A DNA stretch of 64,000 bases from Muricoccus nepalensis (GCF_006438825.1 NZ_RCZP01000003.1:62001-126000); one strand, 5' to 3'. Positions 51,924-60,989 are shown, numbered from the stretch's first letter. Notes: generated by a model not told the origin, from the sequence alone. Program-made: numbers and translations.

Positions 51924-52628
51924 TCACCGCCCGCGGAGCGAGACGCGCGCGGTCAGCGGCAGGTGGTCCGAGGCGCGGCGGGCGAGCGGCGTGTCGTGCG
52001 CCGCGACCGCCGCCGCCAGCCCGGCCGGGTGCGTCATGATCCGGTCGAGCGCGAGGAAGGGCCGGAAGGCGGGGAAGGTCGCGACTGCGGGCGGAGTCCC
52101 GAAGGCCGGCCGCAGCACGCCGAGCACGGAGCCGCCGGCGCGCCACTCGTTGAAGTCCCCGACCAGCACGGTCGGCAGCCCCGCGCCCGCGCCGGCCTCC
52201 ATGGCCGCGAGCAGCGCCTGCCCCTGGCGCACCCGCCGCGCGGCGCCGAGGCTCAGATGCGTCGCGATGAGGCGGAAGGGGCCCCAGCCGAGGTCGAGCT
52301 CGGCCATGATCGCCCCGCGCGGCTCCATCCCGCCGATCCGCAGCCCGACCGGCGGCCGCAGCACGGTCGCGTCCCGGCGCACGAGGACGATGTTGCTCCG
52401 CCAGCCCTGCTCCCGCGGACGGTCGGGCAGGCGGAGCGGGCGCAGCCCGGCCTCCCGCGCCAGAAGTTCCTCGTCGAGCATCGGCGCGTCCGGCCGGAGG
52501 TAGTGCTGCGCCTCCTGCAGCGCGATCAGGTCGGGGCGGATCTCGGCGATGACGCGGGCGATGCCCTCCGGGCGGAACAGCCCCGCGGGCGGGCGGCCGC
52601 GATGGACGTTGTAGGTCGCGACGAGCAT
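51924..52628 (-). CDS. Endonuclease/exonuclease/phosphatase family protein
   Basis: 234 residues from ATG at 52628; a TTG at 52667 that overlaps the upstream stop is also possible. The fold is clear: LVATYNVHRG (Asn of motif I), LIALQEAQHYLR (Glu), LIATHLSLGAARRVRQGQ, VLVGDFNEWRAG (GDFN) and the final RASDHLPLTARVSL (SDH). These proteins cleave phosphodiesters or phosphate esters of nucleic acids, lipids or sugars. The gene follows a DUF2238-type membrane protein with a 35-base gap. Confidence 0.88.
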   Translation of the reverse strand: MLVATYNVHRGRPPAGLFRPEGIARVIAEIRPDLIALQEAQHYLRPDAPMLDEELLAREAGLRPLRLPDRPREQGWRSNIVLVRRDATVLRPPVGLRIGGMEPRGAIMAELDLGWGPFRLIATHLSLGAARRVRQGQALLAAMEAGAGAGLPTVLVGDFNEWRAGGSVLGVLRPAFGTPPAVATFPAFRPFLALDRIMTHPAGLAAAVAAHDTPLARRASDHLPLTARVSLRGR

Positions 52629-52663
52629 GTCCCGGTCGCCGCGCGCGGGGGGCGGCGCGTGGA

Positions 52664-53233
52664 TCAAGCGCGCGGCCCCCGGCGACGGGCGGCGAGCGCC
52701 GCGGCGACGACGGCGCCGAGCGTGGTCAGCAGGATGTCCGTCCAGGTGTCCGTGAAGTCGCCGATGAGGCCGGTGATCGCCTCGAAGACCTCCCAGGCGC
52801 ATCCCAGCGCCAGGCCGAAGCCGGCGCCGGCGAGGAGGATGCGGCGCGGGGTCCGCGCGCGGCCGTCGGCCAGCAGCAGCCCCACGAAGACCGCGCCGGC
52901 CAGGCCGCCGCTGACGAGGTGGACGACCTCGTCGTAGGGGTTCTCGCCGTAGAACCAGTTGAGCCCGTAGCCGGGGCTGCTGAGCAGGCTGGCGAGGAGC
53001 GGCGCGGCGTCGAGCGCGCGCGGGAGGGCGCGCAGGCGCTCCGGCAGCACCGCCATCCGCTCCCGCGGCGGCAGGATCAGGCCGAGACAGCCGACGACGG
53101 AGACGAGCACGCCCATGGAGGCGTTGCGCTTGTCCAGCGACCAGAACCAGGCGGAGATGGCGAGAAGGAGAAGCAGGCAGGCCCAGGCCGTGACCGATTG
53201 CCGGCGGAGGTCGTCGCGCGTCAGCAGGGGCAA
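52664..53233 (-). CDS. DUF2238 / YjdF-like membrane protein
   Basis: 189 residues from TTG at 53233, with GGGAG eight bases upstream; the longer frame would run into the next gene. Several helices: VTAWACLLLLLAISAWFWSL, MGVLVSVVGCLGLILP, LVSGGLAGAVFVGLLLA and ILLAGAGFGLALGCAWEVFEAITG. The family motif is DEVVHLVSGG and the distal WEVFE...DFTDTWTDILLTTLGAVVAAALA. Function unknown. It shares a strand with the phosphatase-family gene downstream and the Bug receptor upstream. Confidence 0.78.
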   Translation of the reverse strand: MPLLTRDDLRRQSVTAWACLLLLLAISAWFWSLDKRNASMGVLVSVVGCLGLILPPRERMAVLPERLRALPRALDAAPLLASLLSSPGYGLNWFYGENPYDEVVHLVSGGLAGAVFVGLLLADGRARTPRRILLAGAGFGLALGCAWEVFEAITGLIGDFTDTWTDILLTTLGAVVAAALAARRRGPRA

Positions 53234-53313
53234 GCCCGTCTCTCCCTCCCGGCCGCCTCGGCCGGAATGGCTGAACGCCGGGGCGGCGGGCCGGGTTGTG
53301 GCGGGCGGCGCCC

Positions 53314-54276
53314 CTAGTCCGGCGTGATCGGCGCCTCGCGCACCACGCGGATCCACTCGTCGAGCTCCCGGTTCACCCGGGCCTGGATCTCGGCGGGCTG
53401 CATGACGCGGATCACGGCGCCCTGCTCCTCCGCCCGGCGGCGGAACTCGGGCGTGGAGACCACGGCGTTGCAGCCCTCCACCAGCCGCGCAAGCACCGGC
53501 GCCGGGGTGGCGGCGGGGGCGAAGACGGCGAACCAGCCGACCACCTCGAGGTCCGGCAGGCCGGATTCCGTGAGCGTCGGCACCTCCGGCAGGGCGGGGG
53601 AACGCTCGCGCGCGGTGATCGCCAGCGCCTTGAGCTTGCCCTCCCGCACGAAGGGCATGAGCGGCGGGGGCGTCGTCATCATCATCTGCACGCGCCCGGA
53701 AATCAGGTCCTGGGTGGCCGGGCCGGTGCCGCGGTAGGGAACGTGCGTCATCTCCGTGCCCGTGCGCAGCCTCAGCAGCTCGCTGCCGAGGTGCTGGAGG
53801 GAGCCGATGCCGGAGGAGGCGTAGTTCAGCACGCCCGGGTTGGCCTTCGCGTAGGCGATGAACTCCGCGACGGAGCCGGCGGGCACGGAGGGGTGCAGGA
53901 AGATCACCTGCGGCGCGTCCAGCAGGAGAGAGACCGGCGCGAAGTCGCGGCGGACGTCGTAGCCGATGTTCGGCACGATCGCGGGCGAGCCGACGTGGTA
54001 GCCGGAATACTGCACCAAGAGCCGGGTGCCGTCCGGCCGCGCCCGCGCCACGTCCTGGGTACCGAGCGCGCCGTTCGCGCCCGCCTTGTTCTCGACGACG
54101 ACCGTCTGGCCGAGCTGGCGGGACAGGGGCTCCGCCAGCAGGCGCGCCGCGAAGTCGGTGGTGCCCGCGGGCGCGGTCGGAACGACGAGGGTGATGGTCC
54201 CCGCCTGGGCCGCCACGCTCCGGGCGATGAGCGCGGCAGCGAGGCCGCCGGTGGCGGCGCGGCGCGTGACGGGCAT
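53314..54276 (-). CDS. Bug-family tripartite tricarboxylate receptor
   Basis: 320 residues from ATG at 54276, GGGGAGG six bases upstream. Signal peptide TRRAATGGLAAALIARSVAAQA. Bug signatures: ITLVVPTAPAGTTDFAARLLAEPLSRQLGQTVVVENKAGANG, YDVRRDFAPVSLL and THVPYRGTGPATQDLISGRVQMM. These periplasmic proteins bind carboxylates such as citrate or nicotinate; most are orphan, without nearby TctAB, as here. The ligand is unknown. Confidence 0.9.
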   Translation of the reverse strand: MPVTRRAATGGLAAALIARSVAAQAGTITLVVPTAPAGTTDFAARLLAEPLSRQLGQTVVVENKAGANGALGTQDVARARPDGTRLLVQYSGYHVGSPAIVPNIGYDVRRDFAPVSLLLDAPQVIFLHPSVPAGSVAEFIAYAKANPGVLNYASSGIGSLQHLGSELLRLRTGTEMTHVPYRGTGPATQDLISGRVQMMMTTPPPLMPFVREGKLKALAITARERSPALPEVPTLTESGLPDLEVVGWFAVFAPAATPAPVLARLVEGCNAVVSTPEFRRRAEEQGAVIRVMQPAEIQARVNRELDEWIRVVREAPITPD

Positions 54277-54329
54277 CGAGGACCTCCCCATTTCCGGCGA
54301 GGATGGCGCAGCCGCCCGCCCCGCGCCAC

Positions 54330-55799
54330 TCACGCAGCCGCGGGATCCCCCGGTGCCGTCTCCCAGGCGAGGCCGACGAGCGCCACGACGCGGCGCCCGC
54401 CGGCGGCCGGGCGGGTGACGATCAGGCCCTGCTCCTCGATCCAGGTCAGCAGCCGCCGCGCCCGCCCGGCGGAGCGGCTGCCATAGGCGCGGGCGATGGC
54501 CGCGTCCGACGGGCAGGGCAAGCCCTGGCGCGCCGCGTGGGCGAGGAGGAGGAAGACGCCCTGGGTGTCCTCGGGAAGGGTCTCGGCGCGGGCCGCGGCC
54601 TCGGGCCAGCCGGGATCGTTCGCGGCCTCGGGCGGCACGCCCGCGCGGGCGACGGCGAGCAGGCGGCGGAAGGCGGGAAGCTCCGGCGGGCGGCCCGCGA
54701 CGGCGTGGATGCGCAGCCGCACGAGCAGGTCCTGGTAGAGCACGCCGATCGGGCGGAAGGCCGCGTCGGGCTCGTCGAGCATCGCCTGCAGGATGGCCCC
54801 GACCCGCGCGCCGCGCTCGGCCTCCTCCTCCGGCGTGGGCTCGGGCTCCGGCGCCTTCGCGGCGACGGGGCGGGCCTGGGCGAGCTGGGCCAGCATGTCC
54901 TGCGGCGGCACCGGCGGCGGCCGGCGGGAGGGGCGTGGAGCGGCGGCCCCGGGGGCGGCCAGGATCAGCTCGCGCGCCTCCTCGGGCGCGGTCTGCGGCA
55001 GCGGCATGAGGCTCGGTCCGGCACCGCGGCTCTCGGTTTCCACGGGGCCGATGCGGATGGAGAGCGGGCGGCGGGAGAGGGCGGGGCCGAGGCCGATGAA
55101 CTGCCCGCGGCCGAGGTCCCGGAAGGCCTCCGCCTGGCGCCGCTCCATGCCCAGCAGGTCGGCGGCGCGGGCCATGTCGATGTCGAGGAAGGTGCGGCCC
55201 ATGAGGAAGTTCGACGCCTCCGCCGCCACGTTCTTGGCGAGCTTGGCCAGGCGCTGCGTCGCGATGATGCCGGCCAGGCCGCGCTTGCGCCCGCGGCACA
55301 TGAGGTCCGTCATGGCCGAGAGCGAGGCGCGCCGGGCGTCGTCGGACACGTCGCCGCCGGCGGCCGGGGCGAAGAGCTGGGCCTCGTCCACCACGACGAG
55401 CATGGGCGTCCAGTGGTCGCGCTCGGCGTCGAAGAGGCCGCCGAGGAAGGCGCTGGCGTGGCGGAGCTGGCGGTCGGTCTCCAGCCCCTCGAGGTTGAGC
55501 ACGACGGAGACGCGGTGGCGGCGCACGCGGTCGCCGGCGGCGGCCATGGTCTCCTCCGCGTGGGCGGCGGCGTCGATGACGAGGTGGCCGAAGCGGTCGG
55601 CCAGCGAGGTGAAGTCCCCTTCGGGGTCGATGATCGCCTGCTGCACCCAGGGGGCGGACTGCTCCAGCAGGCGGCGCAGGAGGTGCGACTTGCCGCTGCC
55701 CGAGTTGCCCTGCACCAGCAGGCGCGTGGCGAGAAGCTCCTCCAGGTCCAGCCGGGCCGGGCCCGTGCTCGCCTGCCCCATTTCGATGCCGACCGTCAT
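54330..55799 (-). CDS. HerA-like (DUF87-type) ATPase
   Basis: 489 residues from ATG at 55799, AGGGGGG upstream. Walker A QGNSGSGKSHLLRRLL near residue 30, IDPEGDFTSLADRFG, Walker B MLVVVDEAQLFAPA, then GRKRGLAGIIATQRLAKLAKNVAAEASNFLMGRTFLD, the HerA-type sensor block. Residues 275-345 are Pro-rich; the C-terminal 120 residues (AIARAYGSRSAGRARRLLTWIEEQGLI) look like a winged helix. A DNA translocase or regulator is likely. It is in line with the lipoprotein and AAA genes at 55876-58079. Confidence 0.82.
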   Translation of the reverse strand: MTVGIEMGQASTGPARLDLEELLATRLLVQGNSGSGKSHLLRRLLEQSAPWVQQAIIDPEGDFTSLADRFGHLVIDAAAHAEETMAAAGDRVRRHRVSVVLNLEGLETDRQLRHASAFLGGLFDAERDHWTPMLVVVDEAQLFAPAAGGDVSDDARRASLSAMTDLMCRGRKRGLAGIIATQRLAKLAKNVAAEASNFLMGRTFLDIDMARAADLLGMERRQAEAFRDLGRGQFIGLGPALSRRPLSIRIGPVETESRGAGPSLMPLPQTAPEEARELILAAPGAAAPRPSRRPPPVPPQDMLAQLAQARPVAAKAPEPEPTPEEEAERGARVGAILQAMLDEPDAAFRPIGVLYQDLLVRLRIHAVAGRPPELPAFRRLLAVARAGVPPEAANDPGWPEAAARAETLPEDTQGVFLLLAHAARQGLPCPSDAAIARAYGSRSAGRARRLLTWIEEQGLIVTRPAAGGRRVVALVGLAWETAPGDPAAA

Positions 55800-55875
55800 G
55801 GCCCCCCTGCCCGCCGGGCGTCGATCCCCGCGGCGGCTCCTATAGCGGATCGGGCGGGGCTGTGCAGGCCCGGCG

Positions 55876-56388
55876 CTACCGCTCGGCCACGCGGGCGACG
55901 CAGCCGTACCAGTCCCGGCCGGACACCCCGGCATCGGGCACGCCGAGAGCCGGCAGCTCGGCGCCCGATCCCTGCACGCTGGCCGTCCCGCCGCCGAGGA
56001 GGTCGCGGATATAGGCCTCGCCCCGCTCGTCGAGCGGGATGGTCGCGAGCGCCGCGCGGCCGCTGCCGCGGGCCGGCGCCTCCCAGCTCCCGTCCTCGCC
56101 CCGGAAGACGATCCGCGGCCGCCCCCCGGCGCGGCGGCCCGGCGAAGCCGCGGAGAAGGTGACCTCCTTGCCCGGGCCGGCGGTGATGCCAAGCGTCGCC
56201 TCGCGATGCGCGACCTGGGCGGTGCAGCGGTCCCCGGCGACCCCGAAGGACCAGGCGCCCTCCACGCGCGCGGGCACCGGGCGGGGGGCCGGGCGCGCGG
56301 CGCGCGGAGCTGCCACGGGGGCCGGCGGCGGAGCGGACTGGCACGCGGCGAGGAGGAGGGGGAGAAGGAGCCAGGCGGCCCGCCTCAT
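55876..56388 (-). CDS. Putative lipoprotein
   Basis: 170 residues from ATG at 56388. The N-terminus MRRAAWLLLPLLLAACQS has a lipobox LAAC, so lipid attachment at Cys is expected. A Pro/Ala linker is followed by a compact domain: VEGAWSFGVAGDRCTAQVAHREATLGITAG and WEAPARGSGRAALATIPLDERGEAYI, likely beta-rich. Two further cysteines (DRCTA, YGCVA) could form a disulfide. It overlaps the AAA ATPase stop by four bases. No family recognised. Confidence 0.7.
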   Translation of the reverse strand: MRRAAWLLLPLLLAACQSAPPPAPVAAPRAARPAPRPVPARVEGAWSFGVAGDRCTAQVAHREATLGITAGPGKEVTFSAASPGRRAGGRPRIVFRGEDGSWEAPARGSGRAALATIPLDERGEAYIRDLLGGGTASVQGSGAELPALGVPDAGVSGRDWYGCVARVAER

Positions 56389-58079
56389 GAGGGCGCCCCG
56401 CCGATGGCGAAATGCCGCCAGGGGCTCGCGCTGTAGCGCCGGGCCGCGCGCGAGACGGTCAGCACGCGCCAGGCGTAGCGGCCGGCGCCGGCGAGCTGGA
56501 CGAGCTGCTGGTCGGGGGCCTCGGCATAGGCCGCGAAGACCTCGCGGAAGGCGGGCACGCCCTCCCCCGGGCGGCCGGCGCCGAGGGAGACGACCTCGAT
56601 GAAGCAGCAGCCGGGGCGGTTGTCCCCCGGGGTGGACCAGGCGAGCACCACCCCGCGCCAGGCGGCGTCGGCCGGCAGGGTGGTGCCCTCCGGCGGGTAG
56701 GCGAGGCTCGCGGCCGCGGGGGCCGGTAGGTCCTCCTCGCCGGCAGATGCGTCGCGCTCCTCCGCCGCGGCACCGGGCTGGGCGAGGGCGAGCTCGATGG
56801 TGCCGGGGCGCGGGGCCGCGCCGCCGGGCGCGCCGAGCTGCGCCGCGCCGGCGTCCAGCCCGCCAAGCCCCGCGATGCGAAGCGCCGCCTCGCGGTCCTC
56901 GCGGAAGAAGTAGCTGAGCGCCGGGCCCGCCGGGGGGCGGGAGACCGGGAAGGGCGCGCCGACCGCGATCCCCGCCTGGGTCAGCGAGGCCGCGAGGGCC
57001 ACCCCGCGCCGCGCGGCCTCCGCGGCGCCGCGCGGGTAGGTGAGGACGACCCGGACCATGGCGCCGGACGGAAGGGCAGCGCCGGCAGTCCGCGGCGGGG
57101 CGGGCGCGGGGTCGGCCGGCGGAGGCGCCGGCGCGGCGGCGGCCTGCTCGCCGGGCGGGGCCGCGCCCTCCGCGCGCGTGGCCGGCCTCGGCACCTCCCG
57201 CGCGGAGAACCAGGCGAGGCCGCCCAGGAGAAGGACAATCGCGCCCGCGAGGACGGCGGGGGCGAGCCGGCGCCGGGCGGGCTCCTCCTCCGGCGGGGGC
57301 GGCGGCGTGAGGGAGAGGGCCCGGCCGAAGGACCGCGGCGCGGGCTCCGGGCGGCCGAGCCGGACGGGCTTGCCGGCGGGCTCGGCCGCCGCGCGGGGCG
57401 GCGGCGCGTCGTGGCCGGCCAACGCCTCGGCCGCCTCGGCGCGCAGCGCGGCGGCCTCGCGCACGTGGCTCTCGAGCACCGTCTCGCCGCCGGTCATGTC
57501 GGCCTCGTGGTAGGCCATGGCGAGGAGCAGGTTCAGGAGCCGCGGGGTGCCCCCGGAGAGCTCGGCGAGCGCCGCCGCGGCCCCCTCGGTCAGGCGCGCG
57601 GCATCGAGTTCCGCGATGATCATGCGGGCGGTGAGATAGGACGGGATCTCGCCCGCCGGAAGCGGCGGCAGCTCGACGATCCGGTGAGGCCAGGGCGCGA
57701 GGCGGCGGGCGAGCGGGGGCAGGCCGACGAGGACGGCGAAGCATCCCTCGCGCTCCGCCACCTCCTCGAGCGCCGACTCGCTCATCCGGTCGGCCTCGTC
57801 GACGAGCAGCACCTCGGTCTCGGGCGCGGCCGCCAGCGCGCCCTCCGCGCCGTCTCCGCTCTCGAGGCGGAGCACGCGGATCGCCTGCGGGCGCAGCGCC
57901 GCTTCCACCTCGCGCAGCAGGCAGGTCTTGCCCACGCCGGGGGGCCCGAGCAGGGCGACGAGGTGCTCGCCCGTCGCGAAGGCCTGGAGGATGGCGCGCC
58001 GCGCCGCCGCCCAGGCGGCGTGCGGCACGGGGGCCGTTCCGCCCGACGCGCGTGGAATCGTGATCGGCCCGGACACCAT
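56385..58079 (-). CDS. Membrane-anchored AAA ATPase, ExeA-like, with LytR-C-like domain
   Basis: 564 residues. Residues 20-230 form an ExeA-type AAA module: AILQAFATGEHLVALLGPPGVGKTCLLREVE (Walker A), VLLVDEADRMSESALEEV (Walker B), and AAALAELSGGTPRLLNLLLAMAYHEAD (sensor 2 region). A membrane helix lies near residue 275 (APAVLAGAIVLLLGGLAWF). The periplasmic part starts Pro/Ala-rich, then VRVVLTYPRGAAEAARRG...LSYFFREDREAALRIAG resembles the LytR C-terminal domain, and the end (WRGVVLAWSTPGDNRPGCCF ... RYAWRVLTVSRAARRY) looks like an Ig/FnIII-type fold. A lipoprotein is coupled downstream. The process served is unknown. Confidence 0.78.
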   Translation of the reverse strand: MVSGPITIPRASGGTAPVPHAAWAAARRAILQAFATGEHLVALLGPPGVGKTCLLREVEAALRPQAIRVLRLESGDGAEGALAAAPETEVLLVDEADRMSESALEEVAEREGCFAVLVGLPPLARRLAPWPHRIVELPPLPAGEIPSYLTARMIIAELDAARLTEGAAAALAELSGGTPRLLNLLLAMAYHEADMTGGETVLESHVREAAALRAEAAEALAGHDAPPPRAAAEPAGKPVRLGRPEPAPRSFGRALSLTPPPPPEEEPARRRLAPAVLAGAIVLLLGGLAWFSAREVPRPATRAEGAAPPGEQAAAAPAPPPADPAPAPPRTAGAALPSGAMVRVVLTYPRGAAEAARRGVALAASLTQAGIAVGAPFPVSRPPAGPALSYFFREDREAALRIAGLGGLDAGAAQLGAPGGAAPRPGTIELALAQPGAAAEERDASAGEEDLPAPAAASLAYPPEGTTLPADAAWRGVVLAWSTPGDNRPGCCFIEVVSLGAGRPGEGVPAFREVFAAYAEAPDQQLVQLAGAGRYAWRVLTVSRAARRYSASPWRHFAIGGAPS

Positions 58080-58164
58080 GCCGCTTTATGGGCCGGGCGC
58101 CGGGGTCGTCACAATGGTTCCGCTTGCGACCGAACCTCGCGGGAGGATCAAGGATCGGTGTCCT

Positions 58165-58174
58165 GTGTTAACAC
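58165..58174. promoter_or_regulatory. Palindrome upstream of the 58253 amidohydrolase
   Basis: GTGTTAACAC is a perfect 10-base palindrome in the 173-base gap between the divergent AAA and amidohydrolase genes. It could be an operator half-pair for a GntR- or LacI-type regulator; none is encoded here. Confidence 0.3.
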
Positions 58175-58252
58175 GCGGCGGGTGTTGGCCGCGGGCCACG
58201 CGGCGGTCGGGGCGGCCTATGGCGTCCCGTGGAAGGGACCTAAGGTCCCCGC

Positions 58253-59734
58253 ATGAAGCGACTCCTCATCCACGGCGCCCGGGTCCTCCTGCCGGACGCG
58301 ACCGCCGCCCCGCACCGCGACATCCTCGTCGAGGATGGCCGCATCGCCGCCCTGCTGGCACCCGGCACGGCGGTGGAGGACGCGTCGCGGCACGACGCGA
58401 CGGGGCGGCTGGTGATGCCGGGGCTGGTGAACGGGCACACGCACGGCCATGGCGGCCTCTCCAAGGGCATGGGCGACAAGTGGGACCTCGCCCTGCTGCT
58501 GACGCACGCGGGCTGGATCGGCGGCTCGCGCGGGCTGGAGGACAAGCGGCTGGCGACGACGCTCACCGCGGTCGAGATGCTGCGCAAGGGGTGCACGGCC
58601 GGCTACGACCTCGCCTTCGAGTTCCCGGGACCGACGGTCGATGGGCTGCAGGCCATGGCCGAGGCCTACCGCGCCGTGGGGCTGCGCGCCGTGCTCGCGC
58701 CGATGGTGGCCGACCTCACCTTCTTCCAGGCGACGCCCGGCCTCCTCCAGGCGCTGCCCGAGCCGCATCGCGCGCGGGCGGCGGCGATGTCGATGGCCAG
58801 GGCGGACGACATCCTCTCCACCATCCACGAGGCGGCGAAGGGCTGGCGCGGCGGCGAGGTCCGCCTGGGCTGCGCGCCGACGATCCCGCTCCACTGCTCC
58901 GACGACTTCCTAGCGGGCTGCCGCGACCTCGCGGAGGAGCACGGCCTGCCCGTGCAGACCCATGTGGCGGAGGCGCGCTACCAGGCCGCCGGCGGGGAGG
59001 TGCGCTACGGCTCCACGCTGCTCGCGCACATGGACGCGATGGGGCTCGTCGGCCCGCGCTTCAGCGTGGCGCACGGGGTGTGGCTGACCGAGGCCGACCT
59101 CGCGCTGCTCGCCGCGCGCGGGGCGGGGCTCTCGCACAACCCGGGCTCCAACATGCGGCTCGCCTCCGGGATCGCGCCGGCGCGCGCCGCGATCCGCGCG
59201 GGGGTGACGGTCGGGCTCGGCACGGACGGGTCGGGGTCGTCGGACAACCAGAACATGTTCGAGGCCATGCGCCTCGCCGCCTTCGCCTCCCGCCTCTGGG
59301 AGGACGCGACCGAGGAGCACTGGCTGGGCACCGCGGAGACGGTGCGGCTGGCAACCCAGGGCTCGGCCCGGCTGCTCGGGCTGGACGCCGGCGCGATCGA
59401 GGCGGGGAAGCTCGCCGACATGCTCTTCCTCGACCTCGCCCACGTGAACTGGGCGCCCTTCAACGACGCGGCCAACCAGCTTGTCTGGACCGAGGACGGG
59501 CTGGCGCTGCGCGAGGTGATGATCGGCGGCGAGTGGAAGCTGCGGGACGGCCGCGTCCTCGGCGTCGACGAGGCGGCGCTGGCACGGCAGGCGCAAGAGG
59601 CGGCGGACCGGCTGGCCGCCGCCAATGGAGGCACCCGCGCCTGGTGCGAGGCGGTGGCGCCGCACGTCGCCTGCCACTGCCGCGCGCTGGGCGGCCGCTT
59701 CACGGCGGCCCGGCGCCTGCTGCCGGCTCATTAG
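58253..59734 (+). CDS. Amidohydrolase, guanine/triazine deaminase-like
   Basis: 493 residues. TrzN/AtzA/SsnA-type metal-dependent deaminase: MPGLVNGHTHGHGGL (H-x-H), VQTHVAEARYQ (His), SVAHGVWLTEADL (His) and GLGTDGSGSSDNQNMFEAMRLA (Asp). This set binds one Zn or Fe and deaminates or hydrolyses heterocycles such as guanine, 8-oxoguanine, cytosine or s-triazines. The SDR gene follows after 16 bases; a dihydroorotase-like enzyme and a molybdenum hydroxylase lie just beyond. That company supports purine- or pyrimidine-like ring breakdown, but the exact substrate cannot be read. Confidence 0.86.
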   Translation: MKRLLIHGARVLLPDATAAPHRDILVEDGRIAALLAPGTAVEDASRHDATGRLVMPGLVNGHTHGHGGLSKGMGDKWDLALLLTHAGWIGGSRGLEDKRLATTLTAVEMLRKGCTAGYDLAFEFPGPTVDGLQAMAEAYRAVGLRAVLAPMVADLTFFQATPGLLQALPEPHRARAAAMSMARADDILSTIHEAAKGWRGGEVRLGCAPTIPLHCSDDFLAGCRDLAEEHGLPVQTHVAEARYQAAGGEVRYGSTLLAHMDAMGLVGPRFSVAHGVWLTEADLALLAARGAGLSHNPGSNMRLASGIAPARAAIRAGVTVGLGTDGSGSSDNQNMFEAMRLAAFASRLWEDATEEHWLGTAETVRLATQGSARLLGLDAGAIEAGKLADMLFLDLAHVNWAPFNDAANQLVWTEDGLALREVMIGGEWKLRDGRVLGVDEAALARQAQEAADRLAAANGGTRAWCEAVAPHVACHCRALGGRFTAARRLLPAH

Positions 59735-59750
59735 GGCCGGCTCATTGGGG

Positions 59751-60539
59751 ATGGAATCCATGCTGCTGAAGGACCGCGTGGTCGTCGTGACCGGCCCCGC
59801 CAAGGGAATGGGGGCGGCGGCGACGCTGCTGATGGCCGACCACGGCGCCGACCTCGCCCTCGTGGGCCGCGACACCGCGGCGATCGGGCCGGTGGCGGCG
59901 GAGGCGCGCGCGCGGGGACGGCGGGCGGAGGTCTACGGCTGCGACATCACCGACGCGGACGCGGTCGGCGCCATGGCCGCCGCGGTGCTGCGGGACTTCG
60001 GGCGGGCGGACGTGCTCGTGAACATCGCGGGCGGCACGGGCCCGCTCGGCAAGACCTTCTGGGAGACCACGCCGGAGGAGTTCCGGGAAATCCTGGACCT
60101 CAACGTGACCGGCTGCTTCCTCACCATGCGCGCCTTCGCGCCGGGCATGATCGCGGCGAAGGGGGGCAAGATCGTCAATGTCGGCGGCACCTTCGGCCTG
60201 CGCGGCAAGGCCGGGCGCGCTGCCTATTCCGCGAGCAAGTGGGGCCTGCGCGGCATCACCAAGTCGGCCGCGCTGGAACTCGGGCCGCACAACGTGAACG
60301 TGAACTGCGTCTGCCCCGGCATGATCGAGGGCCCGCGCTTCGAGAAGGTGCGCGGCGAGATGGCGGCCCGCCTCGGCATCACGATGGAGCAGGCGCGGGA
60401 GGAGTACGCCAAGGACTACGCGCTGCGCCGGATCAGCACGGACGCGGACGTGGCGGGGGCGGTGCTGTTCCTCGCCTCCGATCTGTCGCGGCAGGTCACG
60501 GGGCAGGACCTGGCGGTGGACGGGGGCTGGGTCATCTAG
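59751..60539 (+). CDS. SDR-family oxidoreductase
   Basis: 262 residues from ATG at 59751 (ATG at 59760 also possible). Classical SDR: VVVVTGPAKGMGAAATLL (TGxxxGxG), VLVNIAGGTGP (NAG-like, here NIAG), IVNVGGTFGLRGKAGRAAYSASKWGLRGITK (Tyr-x3-Lys; the usual Ser before it is Gly-Thr here) and LAVDGGWVI at the end. It interconverts an alcohol and ketone with NAD(P). It follows the amidohydrolase in line and may share its pathway. It ends 8 bases inside the DUF1232 gene on the other strand. Confidence 0.88.
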   Translation: MESMLLKDRVVVVTGPAKGMGAAATLLMADHGADLALVGRDTAAIGPVAAEARARGRRAEVYGCDITDADAVGAMAAAVLRDFGRADVLVNIAGGTGPLGKTFWETTPEEFREILDLNVTGCFLTMRAFAPGMIAAKGGKIVNVGGTFGLRGKAGRAAYSASKWGLRGITKSAALELGPHNVNVNCVCPGMIEGPRFEKVRGEMAARLGITMEQAREEYAKDYALRRISTDADVAGAVLFLASDLSRQVTGQDLAVDGGWVI

Positions 60540-60906
60540 CGCCGCTCAGCCAGAGGTCGAGGCCGGCCGCCGCCGCGATCCAGAGGGCGACGATGACGGC
60601 GGCGCCCGCGCGGCTCACCGGCCGCGCCGCCGCCCGGGCGGCCGCCTCGCGCTGCTCCGGCATGACCGCGGGCGGGATCAGCCGAATGGCGAGCAGGATC
60701 AGGGGCGGCAGCAGCAACGCCTCGTCGAGCAGGCCCAGCACCGGGATGACGTCCGGGATCAGGTCGATGGGCGAGAGGGCGTAGGCGGCGATGGCGAGCG
60801 CCAGCGCCTTCGCGTACCAGGGCGTGCGGGGGTCCCGGGCGGCGAGGTAGAGGGCGTGCACGTCGCGCCGGATGCGCCGCGCCCAGGCGATGAGCCGTTC
60901 CAGCAT
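60532..60906 (-). CDS. DUF1232 (YkvA-like) membrane protein
   Basis: 124 residues from ATG at 60906, GGGGAGGG just upstream. DUF1232 core: RTPWYAKALALAIAAYALSPIDLIPDVIPVLGLLDEALLLPPLILLAIRLIP, containing the SPIDLIPDxIPxxGxxDE motif. A second helix follows at the C-terminus (AGAAVIVALWIAAAAGLDLWL). Function unknown; the family is common in Proteobacteria. Confidence 0.88.
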   Translation of the reverse strand: MLERLIAWARRIRRDVHALYLAARDPRTPWYAKALALAIAAYALSPIDLIPDVIPVLGLLDEALLLPPLILLAIRLIPPAVMPEQREAAARAAARPVSRAGAAVIVALWIAAAAGLDLWLSGAR

Positions 60907-60983
60907 ACCCTCCCCTCCCTCCGCCGCGCCGGCCCCTCTATCGGCATCCTGCCCGCCTGCGGGATAAGAGGCGATGGAACCCC

Positions 60984-60989
60984 AGGAGG
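60984..60989 (+). promoter_or_regulatory. Ribosome binding site deciding the dihydroorotase-like start
   Basis: AGGAGG lies five bases before the ATG at 60995 and inside the reading frame of the earlier ATG at 60974, which has only a weak AGAGG before it. Confidence 0.55.
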
